Assembly: GCF_000226095.1 (NCBI RefSeq)
Contig: NC_016472.1
Coordinates: 8,742,001 to 8,806,000 of the forward strand
Origin: Thermothelomyces thermophilus ATCC 42464
Lineage: Eukaryota > Ascomycota > Sordariomycetes > Sordariales > Chaetomiaceae
Direction: 5' to 3'
DNA length: 64,000 nt
Part shown: piece by piece, positions 35,408 to 48,329 of the stretch
Layout of the letters: each line of letters starts with the position of its first letter
Numbering within the stretch: the first letter of the stretch is position 1
Notes under the pieces: model-generated
The model's input: the letters and a program-made list of their open reading frames with translations, nothing else
What the model was told of the DNA's origin: nothing
Databases searched by the model: none
Translations under genes and position numbers: made by a program

Positions 35408-37988
35408 TTTTTGGAAGTCACGGCTGGCATGATCCTCCTGCCGGCAGGAAACTACAATGCCGCAGCGTCTGAACAACAGGCGTCGAGACCAGCAAAGAGT
35501 CCAGTCTCGTTCGACTTTTGGCTCGGCGGCGCTTGGAGACGACGGCGTGCGGTCGCCTTGGCTCGATCCCACCCTCAGGTTTGGCGGGTCCCGATGAGGT
35601 GCGGCAGGGGTCGTCAGCCTCTGCCGAAGCAAGGCAGACGATAATAGACGAATGAACGCTCAGCATGCTGCTGTGGCCCAATTGACAAGGCGCGACTGGC
35701 AGTGCCCACCAATCAGTGCACGTTTTGCTCGGGCGGTTTGCGGACGCGGTTCAGTCGTTTTCAACCTGCAGAGGCAACATACGGGTTCCATGTTTGGAAT
35801 ACGGAGGAGTCACAGGTTGTGGGATTCTCAAGACGTTCAAGGTGAAAACACAGGCCCCTGGGTCTGAAGCAGCGTCTAAAGCACATTCCGAGGAGGTTGA
35901 CGATACTAGACTGGACCCATCACCGCAGACGGAAACAACCCTCGACCTCAACCTCGAGCAATCACTCTTCTCTTCTCTTCCGGGAAGTAGGACAGCGCCT
36001 GAATAGCAGCTATTCCATCTTCATCTTCCAAATCCATCTCTGTGCTGGAGGTGCTCGAGGTGTTGGAAGCAAGGACCACCTAGTTGTCTACCAACTTCCA
36101 CCGACTCAGGCACCAGGACAGTTGTGCCCTCTCTCGTGCACGCAAGCAGAGTTGCAATGGCGAAAAGGTGCCCGGTCGGAACCCGTTAGAGTTGGCTGCA
36201 ATCCCGCATTGCCCCGTCGGAGTACGTGTGGGGGTGGGAGCGACTTGCCCAGGGACTCCCGCCCGGTCTGTTTCTCACTGCCAGTATTTCAAGCCGGGAG
36301 CGCGGAGAAGCCGGGTTTTCAACCGAAGCCGTGGTTCTCCGGGCGGTAGTTCCACCACATCACCTTCCCTCTCCGTCAACCCCAGGCCCCTCAGGAAGGT
36401 GGGTGTTCCTCGGGAACAGTCGGCAACGTGCATGAGGTGTCAGCGCTATATACAGCACCATTATCTTCCTTCAAGTACGGACATGTATGTACCGTATGAA
36501 TTCCATACATATACGGGCATACCAAGTTAGATTCTCCGTATTTACAGCGGATTATTCTACAGATCCCACTTAACAGTCCATTTTGGCAGGGACCTGGCAC
36601 GGACCTGGCACAGGATCGGGCTCTGTTCGGGGTAGCTACTTAATAAAGTGGGGCCGCTTCCCCAACATAAAGATGCCGAGATGAAATCCGAACACCGAGT
36701 ACTTGGGGACGATGGAGAAGAGAGCTGAGAAGATTAGAGTGCAATTCGAGGAGTAAGGTGGGAGAGGATAAAATCATTTGCAAAATTCGGCCGTTGTTGC
36801 ACTATTACTGGTTACAACTTTCCAGCGTATTTGATGATGGAGAAGGATTGGGGGAATGGTGTCCACAGTCTATTTACAAAAGTCCCCAGTTTGTGTAGTG
36901 ACCACAATGCGGGCACCTCAACTCGACGTATCACCCATACCTAGCTTTCACCTAGGATATATCTTACAGATACCTCTTACACAACTACTTAGATACATGC
37001 CGAGGTCCGGAAGCACTTCGATGCCTGGTACAGGAAGTGCTGTTAGTCTTCCGGCTTTAAAAAAGCACGGAGTGCATTAGATCCGACATTGCGCCAATGC
37101 ACTGCGATCCGAAACATGCAAATGTGGGTGTTCTGCAAAGAGGACATCGGGGATGTTGACATTGTAGGGATGCTTGTTCTTCGACCAAGTTTGGTGGAAC
37201 ATTTGAGATCCTTGGCAAAATACCTTTACCTTGGGTACCAGGTATCTTCACCCCGCGTGTCTGCGCCGGGAGACCGCCACCAAGTCGATCTTACAAGCAT
37301 TCGAGTATGTACGGAGAAATGGCAGCAGTTGACCGGCTGCGACATTCGGTACTAGATAGACTATGCTGGGCTGGGCGGAACCAGGTGTCGGACTGCCGAA
37401 TCGGCGTTGCTGCATGTGCTCTCTCTGGGTGCTGAGGGCCGGGCTTTCAAAGTGGCTATCTGTCGATAATAAGTCGATCCTTGCTCGCGAAAGGCAACCG
37501 CAACCCTACTCCCAAATTTCCACGTCGTCCTATCTTTGGACCCCCTTTTCCTTTGCCCTTTCCGCCTCTCAACTCCCATTTCCCAACAACACACTCGAGC
37601 CCTCCGTCGCCGGGTTGTGTTTCCCTTTCTCCTCCAACCAGTTGCGCGCGGCCGCTTGCAATCCCGCGACGCCCGCATTTTTTTATCCGCCACGATCCAT
37701 TGCGTGCTTCGGCCTCAGCTCCAACGCTGCCGCGCCGGTTTTGAACAGCATCCATTGGGCGGCTAACGTTTCCCGCGGTCCATCTTTGTTCCGGTCTCCG
37801 GAAACACTAGCTATTGTTAAGAGGGCATCCGGGCTTTGCTAACCGCAACTCGGTCGCGCCGAAGGTTGCTGTGCTGTCTTTTCGAGGTTTGTCGGTGAAG
37901 CAGCACAAATCTGTCCGGGGCCCGCCGTCCGACTAACTCGCCCCGACTCCGTTCCCCCCCCGCCTTTAGCTCCGACGCTGTCTTCACC
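35408..37988. other. Divergent promoter region between TAO3 and the P450 reductase
   Basis: No gene supported over 2.6 kb. The last 480 bases before 37989 are pyrimidine-rich (CCTTTTCC, CTTTCCGCC), typical of fungal leaders. GTAC-type palindromes occur at 36476-36500. Confidence 0.5.
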
Positions 37989-40187
37989 ATGGCTGAACTC
38001 GATACGTTGGACGTGATTGTACTGGCTGCCATCCTCATTGGGACGGTAGCCTACTTCACCAAAGGGAAATACTGGGCCGTCACCAAGGACCCGTATGCGA
38101 GCTCCTTGGCCGGCTCTAATGGCGCCAAGGCGGGCAAGACTCGCAACATCATCGAAAAGATGGAGGAGTCCGGCAAAAACTGCATCATCTTCTACGGATC
38201 GCAAACCGGCACCGCTGAGGATTATGCGTCGAGACTCGCCAAGGAGGGCAAGAGCCGTTTCGGCCTCGAGACCATGGTCGCCGATCTGGAGGACTACGAC
38301 TTCGATAACCTCGATGCCATCCCCAGTGACAAGGTTGTCATGTTCGTGCTGGCAACATACGGCGAGGGCGAGCCGACCGACAATGCCGTCGACTTCACCG
38401 AGTTTATCACCGCCGAAAACCCGTCCTTCTCCCTCGACAACGACCCTCCTCTTGGCAACCTGAACTACGTCGCTTTCGGTCTCGGCAACAACACGTACGA
38501 ACACTACAATGCAATGGTTCGCAACATCAACAAGGCACTGCAGAGACTAGGTGCTCATCGCATTGGAGAAGCGGGCGAAGGCGACGACGGCGCCGGCACT
38601 ATGGAGGAGGACTTCTTGGCTTGGAAGGAGCCGATGTGGAAGGCTCTCGCTGAAAAGATGGGCCTGGAAGAGCGCGAGGCCGTTTACGAGCCTATTTTCG
38701 GCATCACTGAGAGGGAGGGCCTCACTCGCGATTCGCTTGAAGTCTATCTCGGAGAACCCAACAAGATGCACCTCGACGGCACTCCCAAGGGCCCCTTCAA
38801 CGCACACAACCCTTACATTGCCCCCATCGAGAAATCTTATGAGCTGTTCAACGTCAAGGATCGCAACTGCCTCCACATGGAAATCGACATTAGCGGCTCC
38901 AACCTCAGCTACCAGACTGGTGATCATATTGCGGTTTGGCCCACCAACGCCGGCGAAGAGGTCGACCGCTTCTTGGATATCTTCGGTCTTGCCGAGAAGC
39001 GCCACAACGTCATCAGCGTCAAGGCCCTCGAACCGACCGCCAAGGTGCCTTTCCCAACCCCGACCACGTACGACGCCATCGCCCGCTACCACATGGAAAT
39101 CTGCGCCCCGGTTTCTCGCCAGTTTCTCTCCACTCTCGCTGCATTCGCTCCGGACGACGAGTCCAAGGCTGAGATGACCAAGCTCGGTAACGACAAGGAC
39201 TACTTCCACTCCAAGGTCAATGCTCACTATCTCAACATCGCTCGCCTCCTGGCAATCGTGAGCAAGGGTAAGAAGTGGACCAACGTTCCGTTTTCCGCCC
39301 TCATTGAGGGCATCACGAAACTGCAGCCTCGTTACTATTCCATCTCGTCGTCCTCCCTGGAACAACCCAAGAAGATCTCCATAACGGCGGTCGTCGAGTC
39401 GCAGGAGCTTCCGGGCCGTGGGGACCCGTTCAGGGGTGTTGCGACCAACTATCTCTTGGCCCTCAAAGAGAAGCAGAACGGAGACCCGAACCCGAATCCT
39501 TTCGGTTTGACCTACGAAATTACCGGGCCGCGCAACAGGTACGACGGCATTCACGTCCCGGTCCACGTTCGCCACTCCAACTTCAAGCTCCCTTCGGATC
39601 CTACCAAGCCGATCATCATGGTCGGACCCGGTACCGGTGTTGCGCCCTTCAGGGGTTTCGTCCGCGAAAGAAGAAAGATGGTCGAGAATGGTCAGGATGT
39701 CGGAAAGACCATCCTCTTCTTCGGCTGCCGGAGATCAACCGAGGACTTTATGTATGAGAAGGAATGGGAGGTGAGTGCTGAAACCCTCTGTCTAGTATTA
39801 GCACCCTCTTGCTGACTACGTCCCACAGGAGGCCAAGCAGGTTCTCGGTGACAAGTTCGAAATTGTCACCGCTTTCTCTCGCGAGGGGCCCAAGAAAGTT
39901 TATGTCCAGCATCGGTTGAAGGAGCGCGCCAAGGAGGTCAACGAGCTATTGCAGCAGAAGGCTTACTTCTACGTCTGTGGCGACGCTGCCAACATGGCTC
40001 GCGAGGTCAACGCTGCCCTGGCGCAGATTCTGTCCGCAGAGCGCGGCATCCCAGAAGCCAAGGGCGAGGAGATCGTGAAACAGATGAGGCAAGCGAACCA
40101 GTATCAGGTACGTCCCCGGGTTTTTTGGTCACCGAGTCATTATCAAGAGTTGCTAAGCTTGCCAAACAGGAGGATGTGTGGTCGTAG
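37989..40187 (+). CDS. cpr: NADPH-cytochrome P450 reductase
   Basis: An ER-membrane diflavin enzyme passing electrons from NADPH through FAD and FMN to cytochrome P450s (sterol demethylation and others). Exons join(37989..39770, 39829..40107, 40170..40187) give 692 residues, the usual length. Residues about 9-25 form the single N-terminal membrane anchor. The FMN flavodoxin domain begins at about 65 (IIFYGSQTGTAEDYA) with ATYGEGEPTDNA and GLGNNTYEHYN. The FAD domain has PRYYSISSSS and GVATNYL. The NADPH site shows GPGTGVAPFRGF, FFGCR and CGDAANMAREV. The ending EDVWS, encoded by an 18-nt last exon, supplies the aromatic residue that stacks on FAD. Introns of 58 and 62 nt have ordinary signals. 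It is orthologous to fungal CPR/NCP1; flavins derive from the riboflavin pathway represented in this window by RIB7. Confidence 0.97.
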
Positions 40188-43100
40188 CGAATATCTTACT
40201 GTCAAAGTGTTGTGCTTTTGTATAAGCAGCGATGACGCTAGATTCAACCTTAACGATTCAGCATCCGGGCGCTCTGGGATAGATGAAATCGGTAGGAGAG
40301 GTATGTCCATGTTGCATCGGTTATGCCGTCAGCTGGCTTTTTAGAATAATGTCTTCTCTCTTCCCTGTACACGTTTCGGGGTCAACATCATCCTCTCTGG
40401 AGCATGGACATGTACCCTCCTCCGTACCATGAAATACTCTGTACACGAGAACATTTTTAGTAGATCCACGTCGCGCAGAGATCTGCCCTAGCCCGTGAGG
40501 TTCGCACCTTAGTGCTGCGCCGAATGGTGGCCACAGCCACCGGCTTGTGACGAGTCCAATTTACACTATTGTGGCTTGCCCCCGCTTTGACTCTCCACAT
40601 GCCTTTGCTTCCCCCGCCTTGCCCAGAGAGCGGAGAAGAGGTGGCCCGGGGCGGGGATCTAGGATGACCCTTGGGAACAGATCTCTGTCTGCAGGTTTTC
40701 CCGTGTCTCGGAACTCGGTCCCTTTCTCGGCATTGGCCGCTCCGACTGGTGAACCCTTAAGGTGATTATTGTTGGTGTTTCGTCCATACACTAGTCAGAA
40801 ATAGATCATCTAGCGGTTTGCATCCATCCCGCGGCTTCCTCTTGCTTTTGAGAGCACCTTTTACACTACCCGTATAGTTGCCGCATCGTGTTCTAGCTCA
40901 ACGTATGGTACAGTGAGAAAGTAGGCCGTCAAGACCGCGTGCGTCAGATCACAGCTCTCCCTGTTTGACTCGGAGGACGAGCACGGCTGAATGCGGACTG
41001 CTATGACATACCACAAAGTCCTATCGACAGCAACTGACACCAGTCTTCTCTGTTGAAAGATGAGAAAGTTTGTCAGACTCCATATTCCGATTGTCCAGCT
41101 GCCCGTCATATGAAGAAGGTTGGGCAAAGACGTGGGAGCCAGACTTTCGCGTCTGAGACATGCCCCCAAAAAAGCGGATGTCTTGCTCAATGCAGCTGAG
41201 AACGCAAGCCACACGTCGGTTGCCTCCCGAGATATCTATCCCTTGAATGACCCCGAGGATGGATGGAAATACTGACAGCACTGCTGCTGTATCACCTTCC
41301 TCCATCTCCATCGGTCGCTGTGCATATCATCCCCCCCCCCCCCCAACATCCCCCCTTTTCTCCTTTCTCACACCTACGTCCACACGCTATCGTGACGCAG
41401 TCTCTCTACACAGTAAGAGGTTAGCTGAAGCAACAAGGCGCTCCTTTTGTGCTTATTATCTGTATCAATAGGCTCGATAGAAGAGCCGGCCCTGTCAAGC
41501 CTTGGATCAAGAAGCTTGGCTGCTCTTGCTGCTCTCCTTCCTCCACACCGAAACTATATTGCCTCTTCGGTTTTCCCAATTCTTATTCACATGTGGCTGG
41601 TCCTTCGGATGCTTTCCCGCGGTGATCATGGGTTGAAGGTGTCTCACATCAAACTTCGATTGCCACTGCACCCCTGCTCAGCGAAAGCTGAACATTGCGA
41701 TGTCTAATAGGCATCTTGGTCGGAGCTCCTGCTGTTAGCTTGCCCCCGTGATGCCCCTGAGTCGCTCTTTCGAGGGTGGCACCCAGCCATTCTGCATACT
41801 GAAAAGGCTTGATGCCCTTGTATGTGAAACGCTGCTGGCCACACTTCGGTTGTTCTTCTTTTCTGCCCTTGTGTCCCTATGCGAGCCTTTTCTTAGCAGA
41901 CTACGTTCCGTAATCCCTACCCAGTAATCCCTGTTTAGGGTTTGGTCACTTTCAACTACAACAGCAGTGTGATGCAGCCTCTTGGCGAAGGTATCCAGCC
42001 ATCGTTTTGGGTGTCATTAAGGTCGCAGTTCGCAAAGCGTGAGGTGTGTCTCGAAGCAGGAAGTTGGAACCCACTCGAACCTTGACAACCTCCATTCTAG
42101 CTGGTGCTCCAGGTGTGATCCTTGTTTGCCGGTTGCCATCAGGTTCAGGTCATTGTAAGACGAGGCGCTCACTTACATTTGTTATGCTGCCTTCATTTGA
42201 GCCTCGTAGCAAACCAGCCCAGGAAAACATCTGCCCTTGGAAACCACAGCGCTCAGTCAGTTCGTGCCAACCCCATGACCAGGGTACAGGTCTCGTTTTG
42301 CAAAATCCCGCGTAAATCTAATGGATCCTTTTCTGAAGCTTACGTCGACCCTCGTGTTTCCTTCTATCATTGCCGGCGGTGAGATAAGCTTACCACAAGG
42401 ACGAAGATCGATTAGTTCAAGGCGAACAGAAAGCCGGGTGCAAGGGACATAACTGGCTTCAGTGACCTTGACAACAGGAAAGAGGCGAAATCACAGCGTG
42501 CAAAAAAGTCGTGGACAAGACGGCGGTCATCATCATAGTAGGTACCTACCGTATATTGGGAGCTCCGGGCGAAGAAGGGGACAGTGAAGCCACTGCAATT
42601 GCTCCAGGCAGAATCGGCTGATGGGCGCCCAGGGCCGGCACAACCACGTCTTCGAACTTACACAAGCTTACACTATTTCTAGAGTGGCTCACTCCTTCCT
42701 TCAAGTTAGGCCACAGACTTGGGCTAAGAGCTCCAGTTCGCCGAAATCAAGGGCCCAATGCGCAGGCTTTGCTCATTACTTTGACCTCCGAAGCTTCGCT
42801 CTTTGACTCTCGAACACCTTTCGGAAACAGCACAACTTGCGAATCAAGGCCAGAACTGCATTCCAAATCAGCCAATCTCCTTGAGCCTCACTGCTTCTCC
42901 CTGGCGGTCAACGGCTCGGCTCGGCTTGGTGTGGTAAGCCTGATCGTGTTTCTCTATCGTCGTATTGTTCGGTCCTCTCTTGGTTGCAAGTTCCTGTCCT
43001 CGACTTTCCCCATCAAGCTGTGCCAAAGGCACCTACTTATGGGCAGGGTGGTTACAGTTCCTGCACAGCCTAGTGAGCGATTGAACTCGCACCTGACTTA

Positions 43101-43630
43101 GCAGCCCTGTCTCAGGGCGCGTACTTGCCTGTGGTCATCACTTGCATCTCAAAGCCTTCAGGTGCGCCTACAGCGAGCAAGGCAGGTTCAACAACAACAG
43201 CGCTCCTTCCGCAGCTTACTTTGTGGGCCTACCTACCTAACTACTTGAGCGTGGCAAGAGCTTGCGTGCCTGCTCAAACCCCAAGAGTACGCGACTTCCA
43301 GTGCACTCATGCTGCGAAGGGATCGGGACCCGCGTAGCTCTTTAAAATCCCTTTATTCTCTACTCGCCCAGTTTCAGAATCTTTTCGACTGTCGTTGACT
43401 CTGCTTCCGATCATTACAGCATCAACACTCCACCCCATTCCCCAAAACAACCACACCCTCCTCCATTCATCTTGCTGATAGCTCAGTCCATCCTTTTACT
43501 CTCTCCAACTTTCGCTTGCATTCGATTCCACTCCTTGGTACTAACATCACCGGTCAGCAAGTGGCTCAGTTTTCTGTCGTTGATACCTCTCTGTGATACA
43601 GCTCCCACTGATCAAAGTCGGTTTTTGGAG
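40188..43630. other. Intergenic and probable long leader of the RRM gene
   Basis: No frame with recognisable domains. From about 41300 onward the plus strand is pyrimidine-rich, with many short CTTGC/CAAG stretches and no simple repeat except a C run at 41330-41344. The composition is consistent with an extended upstream leader or regulatory region of the gene at 43992. Confidence 0.4.
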
Positions 43631-43981
43631 GTAAGTCTACGCACTTCGGAGATTTAAGCTTCTTCGACCCTCTCATGCACGCACCTCTGCTCCAACACTT
43701 GTGGCAACTCTGCCAATCTCGACCCTGTTTTCCTCTTTTCTCATGCTCTCCTATCAAAACAAATGCACCTCTCAACATTATCTCCAGTCAATTTCATCGA
43801 GCTGCTATTGTACTCCGATGTGCTGCTGAATCCACGAAACTGACACAACTTTCCCAGAAGCCATCATTTGTCAAGAAAATCGCAGACAATACAGGTCCGT
43901 GCCGTGGTCGCTTTCCTCCAGGCCCTTTTCAGGGTCCTCCCAGCTGTTCTCTCTTCGGCTCGTACTGACCATCGTTGTCAG
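43631..43981 (+). other. 5' leader intron of the RRM gene
   Basis: Donor GGAG|GTAAGTC at 43631 and acceptor TTGTCAG ending at 43981, with the near-perfect branch site TACTGAC at 43963-43969. It leaves a leader of ten bases (GTTGTACACC) before the ATG at 43992. 351 nt. Confidence 0.7.
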
Positions 43982-43991
43982 GTTGTACACC

Positions 43992-45978
43992 ATGACTCAC
44001 TACCGCCCAAACACCGCCATGGCTCCGGACGTTGGCAACAATCGCCACGCTTCTTACCCGGGCTATCTCAGCGCGCAGATGGGCAGCCAGAATGAGGCTC
44101 CAAGTTCGCATGGCCAGCCTGTCGGCCAGCACTCTGATACCATTGGTGCCGTCATGAATCAGTTCAGCACTCTCGCCCTCCCTGCCGCTCCCGGTATCGC
44201 GAGCGCGTCGAACATGTCACAGATGGCTCACCATGCCTACTGCGCTCCACAGGAGCAGCCTGTCGCCTATCAGGGCTATTCTGTACCCTTACACGTCGGA
44301 ATGGCCCCCGAGGCGGCGTTTGCATTTGGAATCTCTGGCCAATACCCCGTTCAAAGCGGCTTTGCTCCGCTCTCCATGCCTTATCATGCCATACCTTACA
44401 CGCCGGCCCGCGTCGCCTCTTATGCCGACCGCAGCAGCGAGGTACCAGGCCTCGAAAATCGACGTGGATCATACTCCACGACGGAGTCTACGCCCGCTAC
44501 CCCTTTTTTCGGTAATGCACTGGAGCGTGGCAACCCCGCACGGGTCGCAGTGTTCCGTTCAAACTATACGACACCTTCTCCAGAGCAAGTTCTGGCGCCC
44601 AAGGCTCCTCAGGCCATCAGCGAAGATCTCCTGGAGCTTCTCAAGCAGGACCCTCCTATTCCCCAGGCTGTACCAGCTGTGTTCACGCCGCCTAGCCACA
44701 CCAAGTCGATTGAGCAGTGCCTGGAGAATAGAATTCATGGAAACCGCAACGTCTATATCCGCGGCCTCCACCCCACGACCGACGACGACCTCCTGTACCG
44801 ATATGCGTCCCGCTTCGGAAAAGTTGAGCAGAGCAAGGCCATCATTGACACGTCCACTGGCGCTTGCAAAGGGCAAGTCTTTTTTGGAGAAGTTCCAATC
44901 GAAGCCTAGCTAACGGGTTGGTAGGTTCGGCTTTGCCAAGTTTGCCGACGTCCGCGACTCCGAGAAGTGTATTCGTGGCTTTTACCATCTTGGTTATGAG
45001 GTTGGCTTTGCTCGGGTGAGTTTCATACCTTGCCACTCCGCACATGATCTCACACTAACCTCTCACGGCAGGAGAGTTTCAATGCTAGACTCAAGGCCGA
45101 AGGCGACGAGACGTCCACCAACCTGTATCTGTCGAACCTTCCCAAGCGTCTCAATGAGTCGGTGGGTTTGTTCTGGCAAGATCAACGTGACCTTGATTTA
45201 ACGTGTGATAGGAACTGAATGCGATATTCGCCGGCTATCACGTCGTTTCGAGCAAAATCTTACGCGACAGCATGGGAAACAGCCGTGGAGTTGGATTTGC
45301 TCGGTAAGTCTTTACAAAGAAGCTTTTCGGTGCAGCTCTTCACTCTCAGCTGACACTGTCGAAAATAGTTTCGAAACGCGCGAGGAGTGTGAAGACATCA
45401 TCAAGAAGTACCACGGCGCCTCTATTGGTGAAGAGGGAATGTTGATGCAGGTCCGTTATGCGGACACGCCAGCCCAGAAGGAGCTCAAGCGCATCACCGC
45501 CGAACGTCGCCAGTTCCGTACAAACGAGTACAACATTGGTGCTTACGGCACAGCTGACGTTGGAATCCACCCCACTATCTACAGCCCAGCCCCCTGGAAC
45601 CGCCGTGCTGGTGTGGGAAGTGGCAGGTAAGCTGCCGAGCGAGTCCGTGCGAGAGGACCTGGAAGGGCTAACTCAAAGTCAGCCTCTTCGCCCCTCGTGT
45701 GCCATCAATTCGTGCCGGCCTTGGCAACAACGCCAGCATGAACTCTGTTGCGGGTGGTCAGGGCGTGGGACATACCCCGAAGTATGACCAGCACCTCGGT
45801 TTAGGGTCTTGCTCTAAGCATGTTTACTAACATCCTTTCCAGGCAAAGCGTCTCGGTGCCCGGAACGGTGTCGTCTGATGACGGTTTGGGCGGTGACAAC
45901 AACACCACTATCGATTCGCCGACAGCTAAGAAGGGCAGTACCCAGTCTTCGCCCACTCTCAAGACGGAGAGGGCCTAG
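43992..45978 (+). CDS. RNA-binding protein with two RRMs (RBMS/MSSP type)
   Basis: A single-stranded RNA/DNA-binding protein of the RBMS (MSSP) family, probably a cytoplasmic regulator of mRNA fate. Exons are join(43992..44872, 44925..45015, 45072..45161, 45212..45303, 45369..45626, 45683..45781, 45843..45978), 1647 nt, 548 residues. The N-terminal 250 residues are Ser/Pro/Ala/Gln-rich. RRM1 starts at about 253 (NVYIRGLHP) with RNP1 KGFGFAKF at about 293-300. RRM2 starts at about 340 (NLYLSNLPKRL) with RNP1 RGVGFARF. The C-terminus is disordered, ending SSPTLKTERA. The first coding intron (44873-44924) has a GC donor, GCAAGT, and lies inside RNP1 of RRM1. All other introns are GT-AG, 50-65 nt. 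The start was chosen because it follows directly on a strong leader acceptor and begins the conserved-looking MTHYRPN segment. Confidence 0.9.
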
Positions 45979-46537
45979 ATGGCCATTATGGCTTCACCCT
46001 AAGATGATGTCTTAGGGTCGTTGGAAGCGTGTATGAGTTTCTGTTGGAACACCTGACTCTCCTTATCTCGAAAGGTTTGTCACAACGATATCGGATACTT
46101 CACTATCGTCATCTTGCTTGCTTTGCTATGGTTACAATATCCTCGTATGGACGCGAGTCGGATTCGGGAAGAAGTCGTTGTCAGCTCACATAATGACCTC
46201 TACTATGTCGAACTGGAACAGAACAATCTTATGGGTGGACTCTTGATCGGTTAGTGGAGGGAGTGGGACGGGCAGCCATCCTGACAATACTCTATGCCTT
46301 TGTTCAGTTCTCGACGATGACTTAGCACACGTGGATGCAGCTGAGCATAGTAGTATAAGTTCAATGAGAGAGTTCTGTGTCATTTGGTTCATGCTTCATG
46401 AGGCAGCTGATAAATCGAAATCGAGGTACGTGCCAGATGACGTGCTAGAACTTGGCAATTTCCGAAGGTTTGTGAGGGTGAAGGAGGCATGGTACTACAG
46501 CAGCGGGGATGATGGTTGCGTTGCAACAATGTTTAAT
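45979..46537. other. Convergent 3' regions of the RRM gene and RIO2
   Basis: No gene seen. The sequence is of average composition and holds the two opposing 3' ends. Confidence 0.6.
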
Positions 46538-47837
46538 TCAAGTCCCGTCGTTAATTGTAAGTTTCTCTAACCCTTCTTCAGTGTTTACAATCCGGTCGCC
46601 AATCACCAAGGGCCCATCATCACCACTGTCACTGTCCCTCCCTTCGGCCTCTTCATCATCCTCGTCGGATTCATATTCCATACCGTCGGAGTCTTCCGCA
46701 TTTTCTTTCGAGTTGGCCTCCTTTTCGCGGATAGCAGCCTCCAGGTCCTTGGCCATCTTCTTGGTGAAACCGGACGCTTCAACGACGGCATCTAGCCTCC
46801 TTGCGCCATCATGGCCGACGGTCTTCTTGGCGTCTTTGAAGAAAGGGCCGGGGGTGGTGCTGACGAAGTGGAATCGCCGCGAGAAGAAGCGTTTGATGCA
46901 CTCGACGTCGCGGTCGAAGTACATCTCGGCGTTGGGGTGGTCCATGGAAACCATCTGAGGAAAGTCGATGAGGACCGGGGTGAGGGTGATGGGGGAGTCT
47001 GGGTCTTGCTCGTCGGCCCTGTCCTCGCGGATCAGGATGTTGAACTCGTTGAAGTCGCCGTGGATGAGGCCGTGCTTGGCGAGGCGCAGAATGAGGGAGA
47101 TGAGCTCGGCGTAGAGGGCGGCGGGGTCCGGAACGGAGGCGATCTGGCGCAAGGGCGGGGCGTCGACGAGGGTCATGACGATGGTGTGGCGGGACTGGGC
47201 GATGGGTTCGGGGACGGGGAAGCCTTCCTCCCGGAGGGCCTGCATAAAGGCGAACTCTTTGATGGCGGCGAGGCGGGATAGGTACATCCAGGAGGCCGAC
47301 TGGCGGTTCCGGAGGTAGTCGCGGTTGTTCTTTACGGTGCGGAAGGAGATGCGGCCCAGGCGGTGGATCTTGAGGACCCTCTGCGTGCCCTTCTCGTCGG
47401 CCACGATCATGATGTCGCTCTCCTTGCCGACGCCGATGCGGCTGCCGACGCTGTAGACGTGCTTGCGCGCGGCGTGGGTGTGCAGGGCCAGGTAGTCGAG
47501 CCCGCCGTACGATAACCGGTAGCCGTCGTACTTGGCCTCCTTCATGCGCGCGATCAGGCCGACCTTGGCCAGGGCCGAGATGGACTTGTGCACGCCACTG
47601 GCGCCTCCCTTGAGCCGGGCGATCTTCTCGATCAGTGGCGTCGGCACGATCTCATGGTTCTTGCTGCCCATCTCTACCTGTGAAAAAAAAAAAGGAAGAG
47701 CTTATGTTAGTGGAGGTGTTCCTGGGAGGGCGCGAGAGGCCCCGGGGCAAGGAGGGGAACAATGCGGAACTAACTGCTGTCAGGACCCTCCAGTCCTCCG
47801 CCGTCAAATGGCGCATGGCCCTGGTATCTAACTTCAT
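46538..47837 (-). CDS. RIO2: Atypical protein kinase RIO2 (40S ribosome maturation)
   Basis: RIO2 is an ATPase/kinase bound to late pre-40S particles and needed for 20S to 18S rRNA processing. Exons complement(join(46538..47677, 47775..47837)) give 400 residues. Exon 1 supplies the invariant N-terminus MKLDTRAMRHLTAEDWRVL, and exon 2 continues VEMGSKNHEIVP. The N-terminal winged helix (about 1-95) is followed by the RIO fold: flexible ATP loop GVGKESDI (about 103-110), catalytic HGDFNEFN (about 227-234) and metal-binding Asp in LIDFPQM (about 259). The tail is strongly acidic (EYESDEDDEEAEG), as in other RIO2 proteins. The intron is 97 nt with a pyrimidine run before CACAG. The start codon lies 492 bp from that of RPN1 on the other strand, so the two share a divergent promoter. 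Confidence 0.97.
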
Positions 47838-48329
47838 GGTGATGGTATGTGAGCTGCAGCAAGATAGAGCGACAACAGTGGTGTATGCTTGAGTGGTTTC
47901 CCCAACAACTTGAACCTGAAGTCCTGCTAATAATGGCAAGCAGTTGATGTTCGAAGTGTAAGCCCCTCCATACCCGGAAGCGCGCCCGCCAAAATTCACC
48001 GATAAGATCTCCTGATAAGGAAAGACAAGCATGGGTCTGTTAGCTCGGTGGAGCCGACCGCTGGTTGGGCGCCTCGCCCCAGGCGGCAAGCCCATCGCGT
48101 AACCAAGCTGCCTGCCTTGCCCACCCAATGCTGTCAAGCTTCCGTTCCCGTCCCGCCAAACCCACCAACATCGCAACCGTGAATCGCCTCAGCCCGACCA
48201 TCATCCCGTGACGATACCTAGACTCGGGCGAGACGACTACCGAACATTGACAAGATCATCACTTGACAGCGCTGTGCCGCATCCCGTGATTGCACTCTGA
48301 GCCATTCCCCGCGATCCGAGACCCGAACG
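47838..48329. promoter_or_regulatory. Divergent promoter between RIO2 and RPN1
   Basis: 492 bp separate the two start codons, with no reading frame of note. I looked for the yeast proteasome element GGTGGCAAA and did not find an exact copy. Factor sites cannot be named. Confidence 0.6.
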
